The notes below the pieces were generated by a model. The model saw only the letters and a list, made by a program, of their open reading frames with translations, ran no database searches and was not told the DNA's origin. Below, in pieces: positions 1 to 12,227 of a stretch of DNA of 64,000 bases. Source of the stretch: Chrysogorgia sp. JL179-B06 (taxonomy: Eukaryota > Cnidaria > Anthozoa > Scleralcyonacea > Chrysogorgiidae); contig JAYKKM010000450.1 of assembly GCA_035772405.1 (NCBI GenBank), positions 910,001-974,000 on the forward strand, read 5' to 3'. Position 1 is the first letter of the stretch. The number at the start of each line of letters is the position of its first letter. A program made the position numbers and the translations under genes.

Positions 1-45
1 AATTGAGGTCATTGAAATTATAGGGTTGTCAGAATTTCTGCCTAC

Positions 46-805
46 CAGGGATTATTTTAACGTGCAGTGATAACCAATTTGTGCAGTGATAAATGAGATT
101 TGTGCAGTGATAAACGCAATTTTGTGCAGTGATAAATTTTTCTTTAATATTTAAGAAGTTATTTGTGAAAGGATTGCATCAGAAATTATGTTCAAAGGCA
201 CAGTATACATACTACATTCCAACATATACTATTTAATGTCAAAATTTAAATTAGCAAATACACAAATAAGACGGCAAGTTAAAGGACCCTCAGTCCACTA
301 TCTTCTGATAACGTTAAGCGTACCGTAATCTAACAGCCTTATGCCCTTACAGACCAGAAGCTAACTAAAACTAGTTTCTACCATTTCTGGCATTTCAACT
401 TTCAAGATACATGAGTATAGCTACTAGTCTATAGCAGGCCCTACCGCCATAATAAACAAAACGCTAGTGTTCTCGCTATTTAGCTGACTAGCCAACGGTG
501 CCGAGTTGCCAACCAGCCCGAACCCCACATATTCTCTCAGGTCGATGCGTCTGTGCCTCTGTGGCCGTGTGCTACTGTTTGACCATTGTTATTTTGAAAA
601 TGCGAATGTATGTTGTGCGAAAGGGATTAACTCATTAAAAATTGGAAACGGGAGGGCCGCTTATGTATACTATGAAAGTATGACTAGTTGATTACTGACG
701 AGCTACCGAGCTACTTTGTGCTCCATCGCTGCTTAACGTGCTACTGAAGTTTTATTCCTTTTCAGCTTTTTGTGCAGTGATAAAAATTCCTTAAAATAAT
801 CCCTG
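46..805. mobile_element. hAT-type non-autonomous transposon with 8-bp TSD
   Basis: Seen: inverted ends CAGGGATTATTTTAA (46) and TTAAAATAATCCCTG (ending 805), flanked by a perfect 8-bp duplication CTGCCTAC at 38-45 and 806-813. Close to the ends sit direct repeats of GTGCAGTGATAA at 62, 81, 102 and 124, and again at 772. Known: 8-bp duplications, CAGGG-like ends and subterminal repeats are hallmarks of the hAT superfamily. No transposase frame is visible, so it is non-autonomous. Confidence 0.88.
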
Positions 806-813
806 CTGCCTAC

Positions 814-1860
814 CCTATACTTTAAAGCATAATCTTAAGAAATTAGGCCATTGAAATGATGGGGTCGTCAGAATTTCTGCCAACCCTATAATTTAACAGT
901 TAGCGAAATCTGAAAAATCGGGACACAGTTAATATGGTTAAGATGGTTTGCGGCTAGCTGTACTGCACGTGACAAATTATGTTATTGTTTTCGTTTTTTC
1001 GCGTCACGCGATGAGGAGACTGAGAGTGCGTAGCGTCGAAACTACATAAGGCATTTTACATGTTATAGCAGATTGCGCCACAATACAACTCGAAGGAACG
1101 TTTTTCTTGGCGATTATTTTGATTATTTTTAAAATGACGCACCATATGCCTGGTGAAAATTGCGCATTTTACGTTTGTTCAACAAGCCGCATAAGCAATC
1201 TTTCACTGTTTAAGATACCTTTCCCTGGTGGTGGTGATGGAGAGCATACGGTAGGGTCGGGATAAAACTTAGTTGAATGATAACATGAAATTGAGAACGC
1301 ACTGTTCAATATTCTTTTCCCAATTTCAAAGCAAGTAAATTTTTGATGTTTAGGACAACTTTTGCTCACTGAATGTTCTCGATGACTAGTCAAGTTGTTA
1401 ATTGATTCTTAAAGTTGTTAATTGATCCAACTATCCAGTTTCTGAAACCAGAAAATACCAAGCCTATGTTATATTGCTCGCGCTATATGCTTCGATGACC
1501 GGTTATGGGCATGCATTCCCGAACATGCTTATTATAGTGACGAATGAGTGAATGATTAGAGGCCATATTAAAACGACAGATTTTTACCTGACCATCCTAA
1601 CTCTTATCAAGAAACACATTCTGCTAAAGCTAGGTTGTGAAAAGGTGAAATTGGAAAAGGTGGTGAAATGCTGAGATTAATTAAAGAACGAAATACTGAT
1701 GTTTTGAGAGGAGCACGTCAGTATTTCGTATCTAAAATCTCGGCAGCGGTTCACCACCTTTTCGTTTCGCTACTGTCTAGTAAATAGTGTGCAGGTGGTC
1801 TGACGTTCCGAGCGAAGGCCATTTCACAGATAATCAAACGTAAAAGTGATGATATACGAG
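814..1860. other. Non-coding stretch with a diverged copy of the hAT target flank
   Basis: At 846-890 a sequence resembling 11-45 recurs (ATTGAAAT..., then TCAGAATTTCTGCC), so the hAT target lay inside an older duplicated repeat. At 1640-1790 there is an imperfect inverted repeat (AACGAAATACTGA / TCAGTATTTCGT) bordered by GAAAAGGTG and CACCACCTTTTC; the same kind of motif ends Penelope-like copies elsewhere in the window. No gene seen. Confidence 0.4.
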
Positions 1861-1879
1861 CTGAGAGCCTCTCGGCAAC

Positions 1880-2045
1880 GGCTTCCGTAGCTCGGTGGTC
1901 AGAGCACTGCACTAGCATCGCAGGGTCGTGGGTTCAATTCCAGCCGGAAGGCCTTGAAGTTGCATTTTTCGCAACTGGTCCCGGTTTGGTCTTAAAATGT
2001 ATGTATTCCAACACTCGAAATTTTCCTTCACCATAAATCCTTTCA
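1880..2045 (+). repeat. tRNA-Ala-like SINE, copy 1
   Basis: Seen: 1880-1953 can be drawn as a tRNA: acceptor strands GGCTTCC and GGAAGGC, D-arm GCTC...GAGC, anticodon loop CTAGCAT (AGC), and a B-box GGGTTCAATTCC. The stems have mismatches, and the same unit continues into a shared non-tRNA tail (GAAGTTGCATTTTTCGCA ... GTCCCGGTTTGGTC) found at two other places, so this is a SINE head rather than a working tRNA gene. Confidence 0.75.
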
Positions 2046-2149
2046 ACATGTTGTTCGATCGAGTGAAATGCTAAATATTACCTATAATATACCCAGAATC
2101 TTATCCCGGCATTATACCACCATATATACAGAACTCGTGACTAGGCTCT

Positions 2150-2270
2150 CGGCAACGGCTTCCGTAGCTCAGTCGTGGGTTCAATTCCAGCCGGAAGGCC
2201 TCTAAGTTGCATTTTTTGCAATTGGTCCCGGTTTGGTCTTAAAATGTATATATTCCAACACTCGAACGTG
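2150..2270 (+). repeat. tRNA-Ala-like SINE, copy 2 (deleted)
   Basis: It repeats CTCGGCAACGGCTTCCGTAG, then jumps from the D-arm directly to TCGTGGGTTCAATTCC, having lost the anticodon arm, and continues into the same tail. The internal deletion shows it is a fossil copy. Downstream, 2271-2360 matches 3686-3776 (GCGAGTTTATTAA ... AATCAATGTTGTCTAAGCC), another dispersed repeat. Confidence 0.75.
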
Positions 2271-2474
2271 CTGCGAGTTTATTAAACGGCTTCAAAAACG
2301 ACCCATTTGATAATTTCATTGGCGTAGTAATTTTGAAAATCAATGTTGTCTAAGCCGAGAAAATTAAAGATAAAGTTTATGTAAATTAGGATGAAATTTT
2401 ATCACATATAAAACCTACGACACGGTAGTGATATCCTTTGTGTTTTCCTCATGCATTATTAATAAGTTTTTTAA

Positions 2475-2499
2475 GTATATATATATATATATATATATA
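2475..2499. repeat. (TA)n microsatellite, target of a MITE
   Basis: A pure TA run that continues at 2707-2729 on the other side of the MITE at 2500-2706, so the MITE landed inside the array. Confidence 0.9.
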
Positions 2500-2706
2500 C
2501 ACTGTAAAAACAGATTGGTTGAAACAACCAATTTGATAGGTTGTCTCAGACTCAATTTGAATTTAACCAATTTGAATGGTTAAACTAACCAAATATTTTG
2601 GTTAGAATGACCTTAGTTTGGTTGTTTCAATCCACAAAAATGGTCAATTAATTAGTCTGAGACAACCGAAGAAATGGGTTGTTTTAACCAATCTGTTTTT
2701 ACAGTG
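2500..2706. mobile_element. 207-bp foldback MITE, hAT-like ends
   Basis: Seen: ends CACTGTAAAAACAGATTGGT and ACCAATCTGTTTTTACAGTG are inverted copies; the flanks TATATATA on both sides fit an 8-bp target duplication, although this is ambiguous inside a TA array. Nearly the whole element can fold back on itself (GGTTGAAACAACC-type arms). A second copy lies at about 12228-12451. Confidence 0.8.
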
Positions 2707-3002
2707 TATATATATATATATATATATAATTATGTGCTATCACAACAGCTCATGACAAGCCGACGTAAGTTAATTCCGACTTGTGCAGCCATATCCTGTC
2801 TATCATATATCCGCGTCATATATATGTATCACAAAAACACCGGTGTTTTTATTAGCTCGCATTATGAAGATTATGAAGATTATGAATACAAGTGTCTTAT
2901 AACATGGTTAATCTAATACAAAAATAAAATGACGTCGTTGGGTCTGTACTCTAGCGATAGAGAATGAGGTTCGAACAACCAGAGCCTGCGTAAGACATTT
3001 GT

Positions 3003-3005
<3 letters not shown>

Positions 3006-3066
<61 letters not shown>
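3006..3066. repeat. (TA)n microsatellite
   Basis: About 30 TA units. The flanking 2720-3000 and 3067-3940 hold no recognisable gene; open frames here are short and low-complexity. Confidence 0.9.
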
Positions 3067-3070
<4 letters not shown>

Positions 3071-3984
3071 TAAATCGAACAGAAAGCCAGCTTTCATCAA
3101 AGTCCCACGATAAAATGTAGAATGTCAACAACGGGAACGGTGCCCCGAAACGTAAATAAAAGAATTGTTTAACCGTTTTCGTTGCTGACATTATATATAT
3201 GCATGGATACTTGTAGACTTGCGATCGTCAGTGACAAACGCTTGTGTGACAGTACCGGTGACTCGCGCATCCAGAGAGCATGAAGTGATATGGAGCCGCG
3301 GCAGAGTGCTCAAACTCAAGGGAAGTGCGCGTTGTATTAGCGCTAACGGACACCCAACATCAACTTCACAGTGTTCTCAAATGTAATTCACAGAGTACTT
3401 CACAGAGGGCTCAAACTTGCTCAGACAAATGCTCAGAGTCGCTACTTCAAAGAGTGCTGCAGAGTACATATGCATACACATTAACTATAGGGTTGAACCG
3501 GCTCAAGATATTGGAGCAATTGGAGCTTTTAATGTAACCGGTGTTGAAACACTATATCTTCTTCGAAGCGGCATATCTGTCGCCAGTTCGGAAAGTTTCC
3601 GCGATAAAATTCATATAAAGTTTCTTCCATCCGAACAACGTCTTGGCAATGTGAAGCCCGAATGTTTTAGATCTGATAAAACACATACTGCGAGTTTATT
3701 AAGGAGCTAGCTTCAAAAACGACGAATTTGATACGTTCATTGGTGTAGTAGTTCTGAAAATCAATGTTGTCTAAGCCAAGTGATGATTTTTTATCGCATT
3801 TAAAACCACCGTCATGCCACTGATTTCCTAAATTGTCATTTCTTCATGAATTATTAATGATTTTTGAAGTTGATTTTGTAAATAGTAAAAATAAAAATCA
3901 AGCTTTTAAAGTCTTCAGGGCAGGCGGCAAAGTAAACAAGACTGATTAGATCAACTTTTATATAAATAAATTTAAGGCGTTAAA

Positions 3985-4170
3985 TGTCACATGTGGGTGT
4001 GGCGCAGTGGTTAAAGTGTTCGACCCAGTGACCTCAATAGACTTCTATCATAATTAACAATTATACCATGAGCTCGAGTCGTATATGAGCTCATAGCCAA
4101 CGAGGCGCGAAGCGCCGAATTGGCTATTAGTTCATATACGACGAGAGCGAATGGTATAATTGTTTAATGA
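3985..4170. repeat. Foldback element inserted next to a tRNA-like A-box
   Basis: 4054-4168 folds on itself: TTAACAATTATACCAT pairs with ATGGTATAATTGTTTAA, and the inner arms include ATATGAGCTCATAGCCAA and TTGGCTATTAGTTCATAT around GGCGCGAAGCGCC. Just before it, GTGTGGCGCAGTGGTTAAAG resembles a tRNA A-box, suggesting a broken SINE. The rest of 4170-5040 shows no gene. Confidence 0.55.
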
Positions 4171-5039
4171 TATAGCCAAAATCAGTTCGAGGTTTCTTTA
4201 TAAAATCCCATTGATTTCAGCTTTTTCGATCTAAAAAAACATGCCGCCATCTTGCTTTTTCTCTTCTGTTAGGAAAGGAGGTGTAGCCTAGTATTAGAGG
4301 AGCCAATCAAATTGCGAGATAGTTCATATCCTACTAGTAGCTATATAATAAATATTCTTATATATGCATGCAAATTAGCCTTTCTGGCCTCGTTACAAAG
4401 CAAAGATTCTTTGGAATTACAGACACACGAACGAGGTCAGAAAGGTTAATTTAAATGAATATACAAGAATATTCAATTTGCGTGCCATTACAATGACTCA
4501 GTCATCAACGACTCACAAAGTATCATAGATCGAATGAAGTCAGCTGGAATTATTTTTCTCATATTCCCAGTGCACCCAAAACCAACCGACATAACGGCAT
4601 TTTCAAAAACGAAACTCGACAAAAACGAAACCTTAAAACGAACTGTAACAGATGTTCTTTGTGAGCAGAAAACGTTTCAAAAACCTTCAATTAACACTTG
4701 TCAATATTCGGACTGATGTATGAATATGGCGACTAAACCGGCCGCTACAATTAAAAGAAAACGACGCCAGCTGACGTTTTTGCGACACTAGTGGGGAGAT
4801 GCCACAGTCCAGTTATCCCCTCTGAAAAAGCGAGGGTGATCTCGCCACGACAGGGATCCATTTCTTACGAAAAGTAAAAATGAAATAATATGGAAATGAA
4901 ATATAAAAATGAAATACGGCTCAAAGTGCCCGATATATACATAATATATAATAAAAATTAACATAAAAATTAACATAAAAATGATCCAAATAATAATTAA
5001 CATGACATATATTTAATGCGTTTCTTTGAACGGTATGTA

Positions 5040-5125
5040 CTTATTTATATATATATATATTTATATATATTTATATATTATATATATATTTTTATATAAT
5101 ATATATATATATATATATAAATATA
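5040..5125. repeat. AT-rich microsatellite
   Basis: Irregular TATATA/TTTATA runs. A second, pure (TA)n lies at 5395-5449, directly after the foldback at 5208-5392. Confidence 0.85.
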
Positions 5126-5207
5126 AATAAATAAAATGAAGCGAATAGTTTGCAATCGTCTAAGAGTGCTCAATACCTTGAGTGGTAGAGCGAATAGTGT
5201 ATGGCTT

Positions 5208-5391
5208 ATGAACTTAAAATATTGTTTGCTACTCCGAGTTTCACGCAAATGCGATCATCAGGCAATGGTGGAACTAGTGATTCTGTAGTCCTACTATAAA
5301 AGAAGGACTACATGCAAAATCAGTTCCACTATTGCCTGATGATCTCATTTGCGTGAAACTCGGAGTAGCAAACAATATTTTAAGTTCATAA

Positions 5392-5392
<1 letters not shown>
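5208..5392. repeat. Long-armed hairpin element
   Basis: Seen: ATGAACTTAAAATATTGTTT at the left is repeated inverted at the right end. The arms continue through GCTACTCCGAGTTTCACGCA and CATCAGGCAATGGTGGAACT, with a GTAGTCCT...AGGACTAC hairpin at the centre. Arms are about 80 bases with few mismatches, so it is a young inverted repeat or a MITE lacking coding capacity. Confidence 0.8.
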
Positions 5393-5451
<59 letters not shown>

Positions 5452-5670
5452 TAGGCGAAACGTCTGTAAATTAAAGATATAATCGATCTGTCTGGAGTTC
5501 GCGTCCTTCTTTTATACTTTCACTTTTTACATTTTAAAAAACAAATTCAAACGAGCGATAAAGACGTTTTAGATTAATATTAACTTTTAACTTTTTGTAA
5601 GTAATAACTAAGTTAGGGTAGATAAGATTAAGTTTTAGCTTAACATAAACTTTTTGTAAGTAATGATTAA

Positions 5671-6040
5671 CTCTTTCCCTACGGCTGAAAAACATCAAAA
5701 ATTGAACGACCACGTTGTTCTATTGATATCTCTTGAAATAACCATAACTGTTGCGAAAGCTATACATTTTCTGGAAGCCCAATAAACCGGCTTTTACTTG
5801 TTCTTTTAAATTTCCCGAACAAAACACATTATGTTAATATCAATTAGCATTAATTATCATAAATCAGGTTGAAAAATTTACATTTTTCTAGAAAAGGCCA
5901 TCTTGCACGCCCGCGTAGCATCTTGAAAACTCAAAATGCCACCAATCGCAGAGTTGTTTATGAAATCAAATCAAGCTTGGCGTGTGCGTGGATTTCATGT
6001 TCCTGGCGCTTGTCGAATTTCAATTTTTAATCTTTTCCCG
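5671..6040. mobile_element. Partial TTAA element (relative of 12734-13181)
   Basis: TTAA followed by CTCTTTCCCTACGGCTG, with an interior closely matching the reverse complement of 12734-13181 (for example GGCCATCTTGCACGCCCGCG and AAATGCCACCAATCGCAGAG). The far end is not recognisable, so it is truncated or diverged. Confidence 0.65.
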
Positions 6041-6390
6041 ATATTTCTCCTTTTTCAAAATGTCGACTTATTTTATCGTAAATTGTTTGTTACTCAAGCT
6101 TTAACGCAAATTCTCAGAAAAATGTTTCTGAGCCCCAGGAGCATTTATACAATAGTCTCTCTCTCCTCGGCAGAGGTTTCCGTGAGTTTTTCCAGTGTTT
6201 TTCGAGTTTTTACGCGAGGAACCGCTGACGAGTGTGTTTGTGGGCGGAGGCAGATGACAGAACGAACGATACGTTGTCACTTGTCTACTAGTTCGTACGT
6301 GCGTACAGTTTACTATATTGAAATAACCAATTTTTATATTTTTATTTTATTTTTATTTTATTTTTTTTTATACAAAACTACAACATATAT

Positions 6391-6936
6391 AAAAGTGGTA
6401 GTACGATCAAATTTTTACCTATCGATATTTTTACGTATTTATAAAGCAGAACTTCTAAATATTACTCGGTCGAGTAACCGTTTTGCGATTCGACGATGGC
6501 AAGTATTATTTTTCTGACTCCGAATCTGGAGTTGTTATGTCCGCCATTAATCGTTCATGTTCCAAGACTCCGCATGGCTAATTAATTCTTCAAGTAAATC
6601 AAGGTCGTTTTTTTCAAATTCTTCGTCTGAAAGGCTGAACATTTCATCTACTTCTCGAAGAAAACAAGAAAACAAATAACCTCGTCTGAAATTCAGGCGT
6701 AGCATTGAGAATCTGACTTCGCAAACAATATTACCTTTTGAAATTGCGGGCTCACTTGGAACACGTTCTTAGCAGTGGTGGCCTAAATAATAGTGATTTC
6801 AGAGCTCAAAATACTTACTTCAAAATACCATGTTTTAGCTTTTTTTTACATCGATGATCACTTTGGGCTGAAATACTATTCTATGCTAAAGAAAATCTAA
6901 AAGACGGGGGGTGAATTTTCATCGTAGTGCCACTTT
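6391..6936. mobile_element. TIR element, AAAGTGG...CCACTTT family
   Basis: Inverted ends AAAGTGGTAGTACGATCAAA and the GATGAAAATTC-containing complement ending in GTGCCACTTTA. Interior blocks (CGACGATGGCAAGTATTATT; TCCGCCATTAATCGTTCATG) recur at 31230-31717 and 42680-42950, and the right part recurs at 63728-64000. The open frame 5936-6517 across it is by chance. Confidence 0.65.
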
Positions 6937-7091
6937 AAGTGCTGACTTAAACAGTCAGTTCTTCTATTTTGCACTGGTAATGATTCCAGAGTTTTTAGCG
7001 GCAACTGTGAATGTTCTGTCTCCATGGGTAAGGGAAGCCTCGCATATCGATTTGGCCCACGAGAAACGTCATATGGATGTTTCTCTGGAGA

Positions 7092-7118
7092 CCCCCCACC
7101 CCCCCCCCCCCCCCCCCC
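7092..7118. repeat. Poly-C tract
   Basis: Six C, one A, then 20 C. The surrounding 6937-9030 is non-coding; 6937-7020 and 13905-14010 share a dispersed repeat (AAGTGCTGACTTAAA, ATTCCAGAGTTTT, GTTCTGTCTC). No gene seen in 7120-9030. Confidence 0.85.
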
Positions 7119-9039
7119 TAGAAACGAAACACATAGTTATCGAAATTTTATTGTGTACATAAACACTGCAAAACTACCGTTAAAGCCTAACGTCTTCAAA
7201 GAGTACTTTCTACTATTTTATATGAAAGGTCTTCCAGTATGTTCCAGTAAAACAGCTTTGGTAATGGCCACAATTTGAAAATTAGCTTCTAAAAAATTAG
7301 ACAAGACATACCTCTGTTTGCAAAACCGGGTCATTTTATATAATAAAAGTATTAAGAAAAGTATACTTACCTTCGAAACAGCAATAAACAATTACTTGAT
7401 GATGGAGATGAGCAACTCGATATTACAATTCGCCATTTTGTTTTTCTCTCTTTCTCACGTGTTCTGATGTCCCTCAATTTCCCTCACTTTCCTACATTCG
7501 CACACACTATCCCACAGTTTTCTTAATACTGCCAAGATGATTCCGAAATGTCAAATTTTTTAAACAAACTATCGAATTTTTCCACGATGTTTCACAGAGA
7601 ACGAGAGAAGTTGCATGAAACATTGCAAAGTGTAAAGGTATGTTAATACGTTTCAACGGCGAAAGTTGTTACGACACAAGTTGCTGCAATCGTTGCAGAA
7701 CCGAGTTCTACTTTCTACAATGATGGCATCAACTTTTTTCGATGTTGCAAAATGTGACACCCCGACATCTGCAACTTGTCTTGCATTTTCCTCTTGGCAG
7801 GCGACTCACTCGGTGCTCAAACACAAAGATGGCGAAAGTTTGCGTGCCAATACCCCTTTTATGCAACTCAGGAACGTAGCATGAGATTATAAGTTAAGTC
7901 GTTGCGCGACAACTCACATGAAACATTGCACATAATTTCGGGTAAGCGAAGCCCTTCGTTTAGACAGTGAACACACAAATAGCCAATTCTAACATTTTTG
8001 TAAAGTCAATTATAACATTTTATCGCGACATGTTGCCACAACAAATTGTCGCTAAAATTATACAAAGGTGGCACGCATCGAATTTTTTTTTAAAAACAGC
8101 CTGGCGTGTCACTTCAGCGACAAAAGTAAAACCCTTCGCTGAAATTCAATTACACTTTCGTTTGTTTGTCGGGATAATCTTTTAGAAAAACAATAGATTA
8201 ATTAACACGTTTAATGGCGGGTTTCGCCTAACTGCAATGTTCCGTATAATGTGATTTCAATTATCCAAAGGTTTGTCGAGATTCTAAGACACGTAACGCA
8301 TCGCAATTTGATCTTATAAAGTCCAGAGTTTTAAAGTACGGATGACATGCACATGGTGATATTGGTTTTGACTTTATTTCTCTTGCACACCAGTTGGTCT
8401 GCTTAAATTAAAAAATAAACCGTCTTGTCACTCGCCAACAGCGAAACTTCCAATTACTGACAAGACGGAACAATCACCAATAAAAATTCGACGTAGGCTA
8501 GCTATCTATCAACGCGTGGGACTCTCTTGTCGATATGTATACTCCGCGTTGGGTGCCGACCTATCGTCAAAATCAATGCTGTTATCTGCGATAAATATTC
8601 CACGAATTACTAGTAGAATGGTGTCCACGAATTGACATCGACATTAAAATTCCCCAACAGGAAAACGTGTTCGACACCCAATTCGAGCGTAGTTCAATTT
8701 GTTAACATGTTATAAACTATGCGAGGCAAGGGTTCTACGTTGGAACAATACAAGCGGTAATTATTGAAACAATGCGAAACAATGATTCTAAAATCCCGCA
8801 AGCATATCCCCCGGTAAAGGCTACGCGACAACTCTAAAGATAAACCCCAACTTCGTCTGCGATATGCGAGAGGTTTTCAAGCGCACTGACATTACGTCCG
8901 CTACTACTGCAACTACGTCTACGAAGAATCTTGCCAGAATAACTATCGCATTGCTGTTTATTCCGGTACGAGGGAATTTACGGCACAGACAGGCTGTTAT
9001 TGCTAATGAAATTAGAATACACAGTACTGCTAAATAATT

Positions 9040-10080
9040 AACTTTGACCTATTAACTTTAATCCAAGCTAAATAGTTCGACTGCGCTTCCTTCGCCTACC
9101 AACGATTACGCGAATGTTCACAGCCACATTCCGTTCTCTTTGGTGTTTTGGAGTTGTAAACCTGGCTGCATCCGAAGCCTTTCTCCCGAACATCGACGTG
9201 TAATGCCATTCGCAATAGGAGGTCGTCAGATGCCCAGTTTCGCTGCACCAACTGTACAAAAGCTTCGCCTGTGTTTAAGTGATGAGCTTCCGATAACATG
9301 ACCTTATGCTCGGCGGATCGCCAAACCTTTCGGCTTTCTCTCGCGAAATCCCAGCAATTCTGAGTCGTTTCATCGTCCACACTACCTCGGATTTGTTCCC
9401 CAACGCGCACGGGCGCTCAATCAGTGGAAATATCGTCCAGTTTTTTCCCTGATGACTGTCACGCCTGCATAATGTATTCAATTATGCAAGTCGTATTCCG
9501 GCCAGAGCAGTTCGGCTCACCTCGGTGGTAGCAGAGGCCGTGGATTGCGGTGTCCGTGTGTTATTCTCGCCTGTTCCGTCGTCGCTAGACCATAGTCAGA
9601 CCACAAACTCGGAATCGATGTACGGCGACGGGCAATTTTAGCTTGGACCACGGTTGGATAACCGCAGCATTTTTCAAGGTAAATATATTGTTTACGAGCG
9701 GTACGTTCTGGCGTGCAGACACTCGAACGGTCCTGTTAGCTTTCTCGCGTGATGTAGGAGGCGAAACGAGTCCGAATCTCGAGCAAGTGGTTTCGGTGCA
9801 TGCGACGGGTAACTGGCGCACACAAATAAAGCGAAGGCATGCTCGAGACGGACTGAACGAGACGCAGAAGAGCCTGGTTTTGCCAGTTTGGCGCATTGGT
9901 CTGCGCTGTCTGGATAGACGGACATCTAGGTCGTGCGGACGGCGTCTGTTTTACTCGAGCGGTTGCTGAGAGGGAAACGCAATCGAGGAAACCTCGCGAG
10001 CTTTCCAGCATAACTCCGCAGCTTCACCTAGGTGAATATTCTGAGAACTGCGAGAAGGGGACCGGGGATAGGAAACAATA
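9040..10080. promoter_or_regulatory. CpG-rich stretch, possible promoter of block A
   Basis: Seen: CpG density is visibly higher than in the neighbouring 8 kb, and many open frames overlap on both strands, as expected from CG-rich, stop-poor DNA rather than coding. Donor-like CAAG/GTAAAT occurs at 9679. Block A needs a non-coding 5' exon upstream of 16440, and this is the only CpG-rich candidate. No initiator or conserved element recognised. The following 10081-10920 shows nothing. Confidence 0.25.
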
Positions 10081-10919
10081 GTAATCGGTCGAAGACCGCT
10101 ATCGTGCGTCACTACCGATATTCCCTGATTCCGGTGTATTAAAATGTGGGTAAATTAATTTCAGAACTGTGTCGTTTAAGTATATGCATCATGTTGAAGA
10201 CGTTACATGACCACAAGCAAATCGGAGTAGGTTTACTCACTTTCTGCATTTTATATCACTTCGAATTTGGTGACCGAGCACGTCGCTTTTGTTCTAGTAT
10301 TGTACATGTCTGATCCGTCATTGCAGTTGATGCGACCTCAGATTCGCCAATCATCATTCTATATCCGCCATCTGTTGAAAATCTTTTGGATTGAAAATGA
10401 AGTGCTTTCCCCCAGCCACTATCAGTGTGTTCTTCCATCGACTTTTGAAGTAAAAGTTTAATTACTATGATTGGTTTACGAGCGGTTTAAACGCGGTGAA
10501 TGTTCCAGAGAATCGGCAGACTGTGTGATAGCACTTCTCCTAGACCACCGGCAAAATTAAGCGGATTAAGTGATTTTTAATTGCCGGAGATATATCGAGG
10601 ACCCTATTTGCAGTGATTGCAGCGGAGACTAAATGCTAGATGTTATTCAGATCATTAACCTGGTATGCATCTTGTTCGTGATCGCGATTCGGCGGTCAAT
10701 TCGAAAGTCTGCAGAAATATACAAGGCCATGATTTTGGAATGTAAAAGTGTTGTAATGTGTATATAGACAGTGTAGAAATACAAATCGAAAACTCTGAAG
10801 GTTGGTGTACTGCCGGAATAGTGTGTAGGTGCTGTAACATTTCGAGCAAAGGACGAAACGTAAATGCCAGTATTCTTGAAGGCCATATTGCCCTACAAGT
10901 AACAATGTAACAATGTATA

Positions 10920-11600
10920 AAGTAAGTCTGAAGACAACATATTTGTTGCAGGTTGCAACGTGCTAAAAAGCGGATATATATAGCAGGGGTTTATTTCCGC
11001 TATCTTAAAACTATTATAACTACAACATATTCATGATAATATAACGACCTCTTAGCTTAAATTTAGATCTTGTTGCAAAATGTAACAATGTTGTGATAAT
11101 GTGACAATGTCGTCGTAACAACGCGTTGTGATATCTACAAGCGGCCGCGACAAGTCTGAAGATCGACAACAAATCTGTTGTAGGTCGTACGTTATGATAC
11201 AGCGAGATATTACTATTATCCCGCTATCAGATCATAAACAACACATCCATGATAGTAGAACGACCTCTTAGATTGGATTGTTTAAAAAATGAAAATTTAG
11301 GCGATGTTGCGATAATGCAACAATGTACATGCCGCCACAGGTCTGACGACAGCAGATTTGTGTTGCAAGCTATAGGCTATAGCGCAATAAAAACGCTATG
11401 ATGTAACGAAATAAATTTCTGTAATTCCGCTATCTTAAAACAATCCACAAACAACACAGTCATGATAATAGAACGACCTAGTCTTGTATTATTTTTAAAT
11501 GAAAATGTAGGCCACGAGTTGTTGTGACAATGTGACAATGTTGTGGCATCTGCAAGCCGCAACAATTCCGATCAGGACGACGCATTTGTTGCATGTTTTA
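10920..11600. repeat. Diverged tandem repeat, three units of about 190-230 bp
   Basis: The phrase AAGTCTGAAGA...TTTGTTGCAGG recurs near 10923, 11150, 11338 and 11566. Each unit also has CCGCTATCTTAAAAC or similar, CATGATAATA(G)AACGACCT and a block of ACAATGTTGTGA-like words. Units are diverged and non-coding. The rest, to 12225, shows no gene. Confidence 0.6.
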
Positions 11601-12227
11601 ACGTGTAATTTGCATAGCCGTACCAGTTCTTGGAAACAAACTGTAGCAGACTTGCATATATAGGTTTGGGAAATATCTGGGCTATAGCATTGATTCAGGA
11701 GGTTGCCGTTCGACTCCTATTTTATTTTATTTAACATCGCCTTGATTATGTGGATTATGTATAATAGTACACTCTTTCTTTTTTATAAGAATATATTTTA
11801 TAAGAATATCGAGGCTGAAATTGGCGAAATTTTAATAACTACATGTTAAGAATATACCCAAGGCTGAGATTTTGTTAGGAACATATTTTTGCGTGTTGAA
11901 AATAAAATACAATAAAATCACATGTTTTTTTAAAATGAACTTTATTTTACCTTTGAAAAGTATCACATCTGGTCACATCCGTTTTAATTAACTGAAATAC
12001 TATACTCTGTAATATCTAAGAATATTCACAAGATTATTTTCAGCCTAAAATCGGCATGAAAAACACTATTCTTATAAAAAAAGAGTGTATTAAATTTACA
12101 TTAAAAAAGATCCTATATTCATTATATAAAGGCTTGTAAAACCGCAACAGCAATCACCAATTACTGCAGTTCCATTACAACAATAATACGACAAAAATAG
12201 GACAAGACTAACATTCAGACTACGGAC

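Noticed and set aside
1880..1953. A functional tRNA-Ala gene
   Set aside because: Stem mismatches and a shared non-tRNA tail in three copies indicate a SINE head.
3417..3710. 97-codon frame MLRQMLRVATSKSAA
   Set aside because: Overlaps a dispersed repeat at its 3' end; no motif and no splice context that links it to block A.
5936..6517. 193-codon + strand frame
   Set aside because: It spans the junction between a TTAA element and an AAAGTGG-family element; F/Y/I-rich from AT-rich DNA.
9068..10081. Several overlapping open frames of 60-108 codons on both strands
   Set aside because: No frame has a recognisable motif or consistent splice sites; CG-rich sequence lowers stop frequency in all frames.
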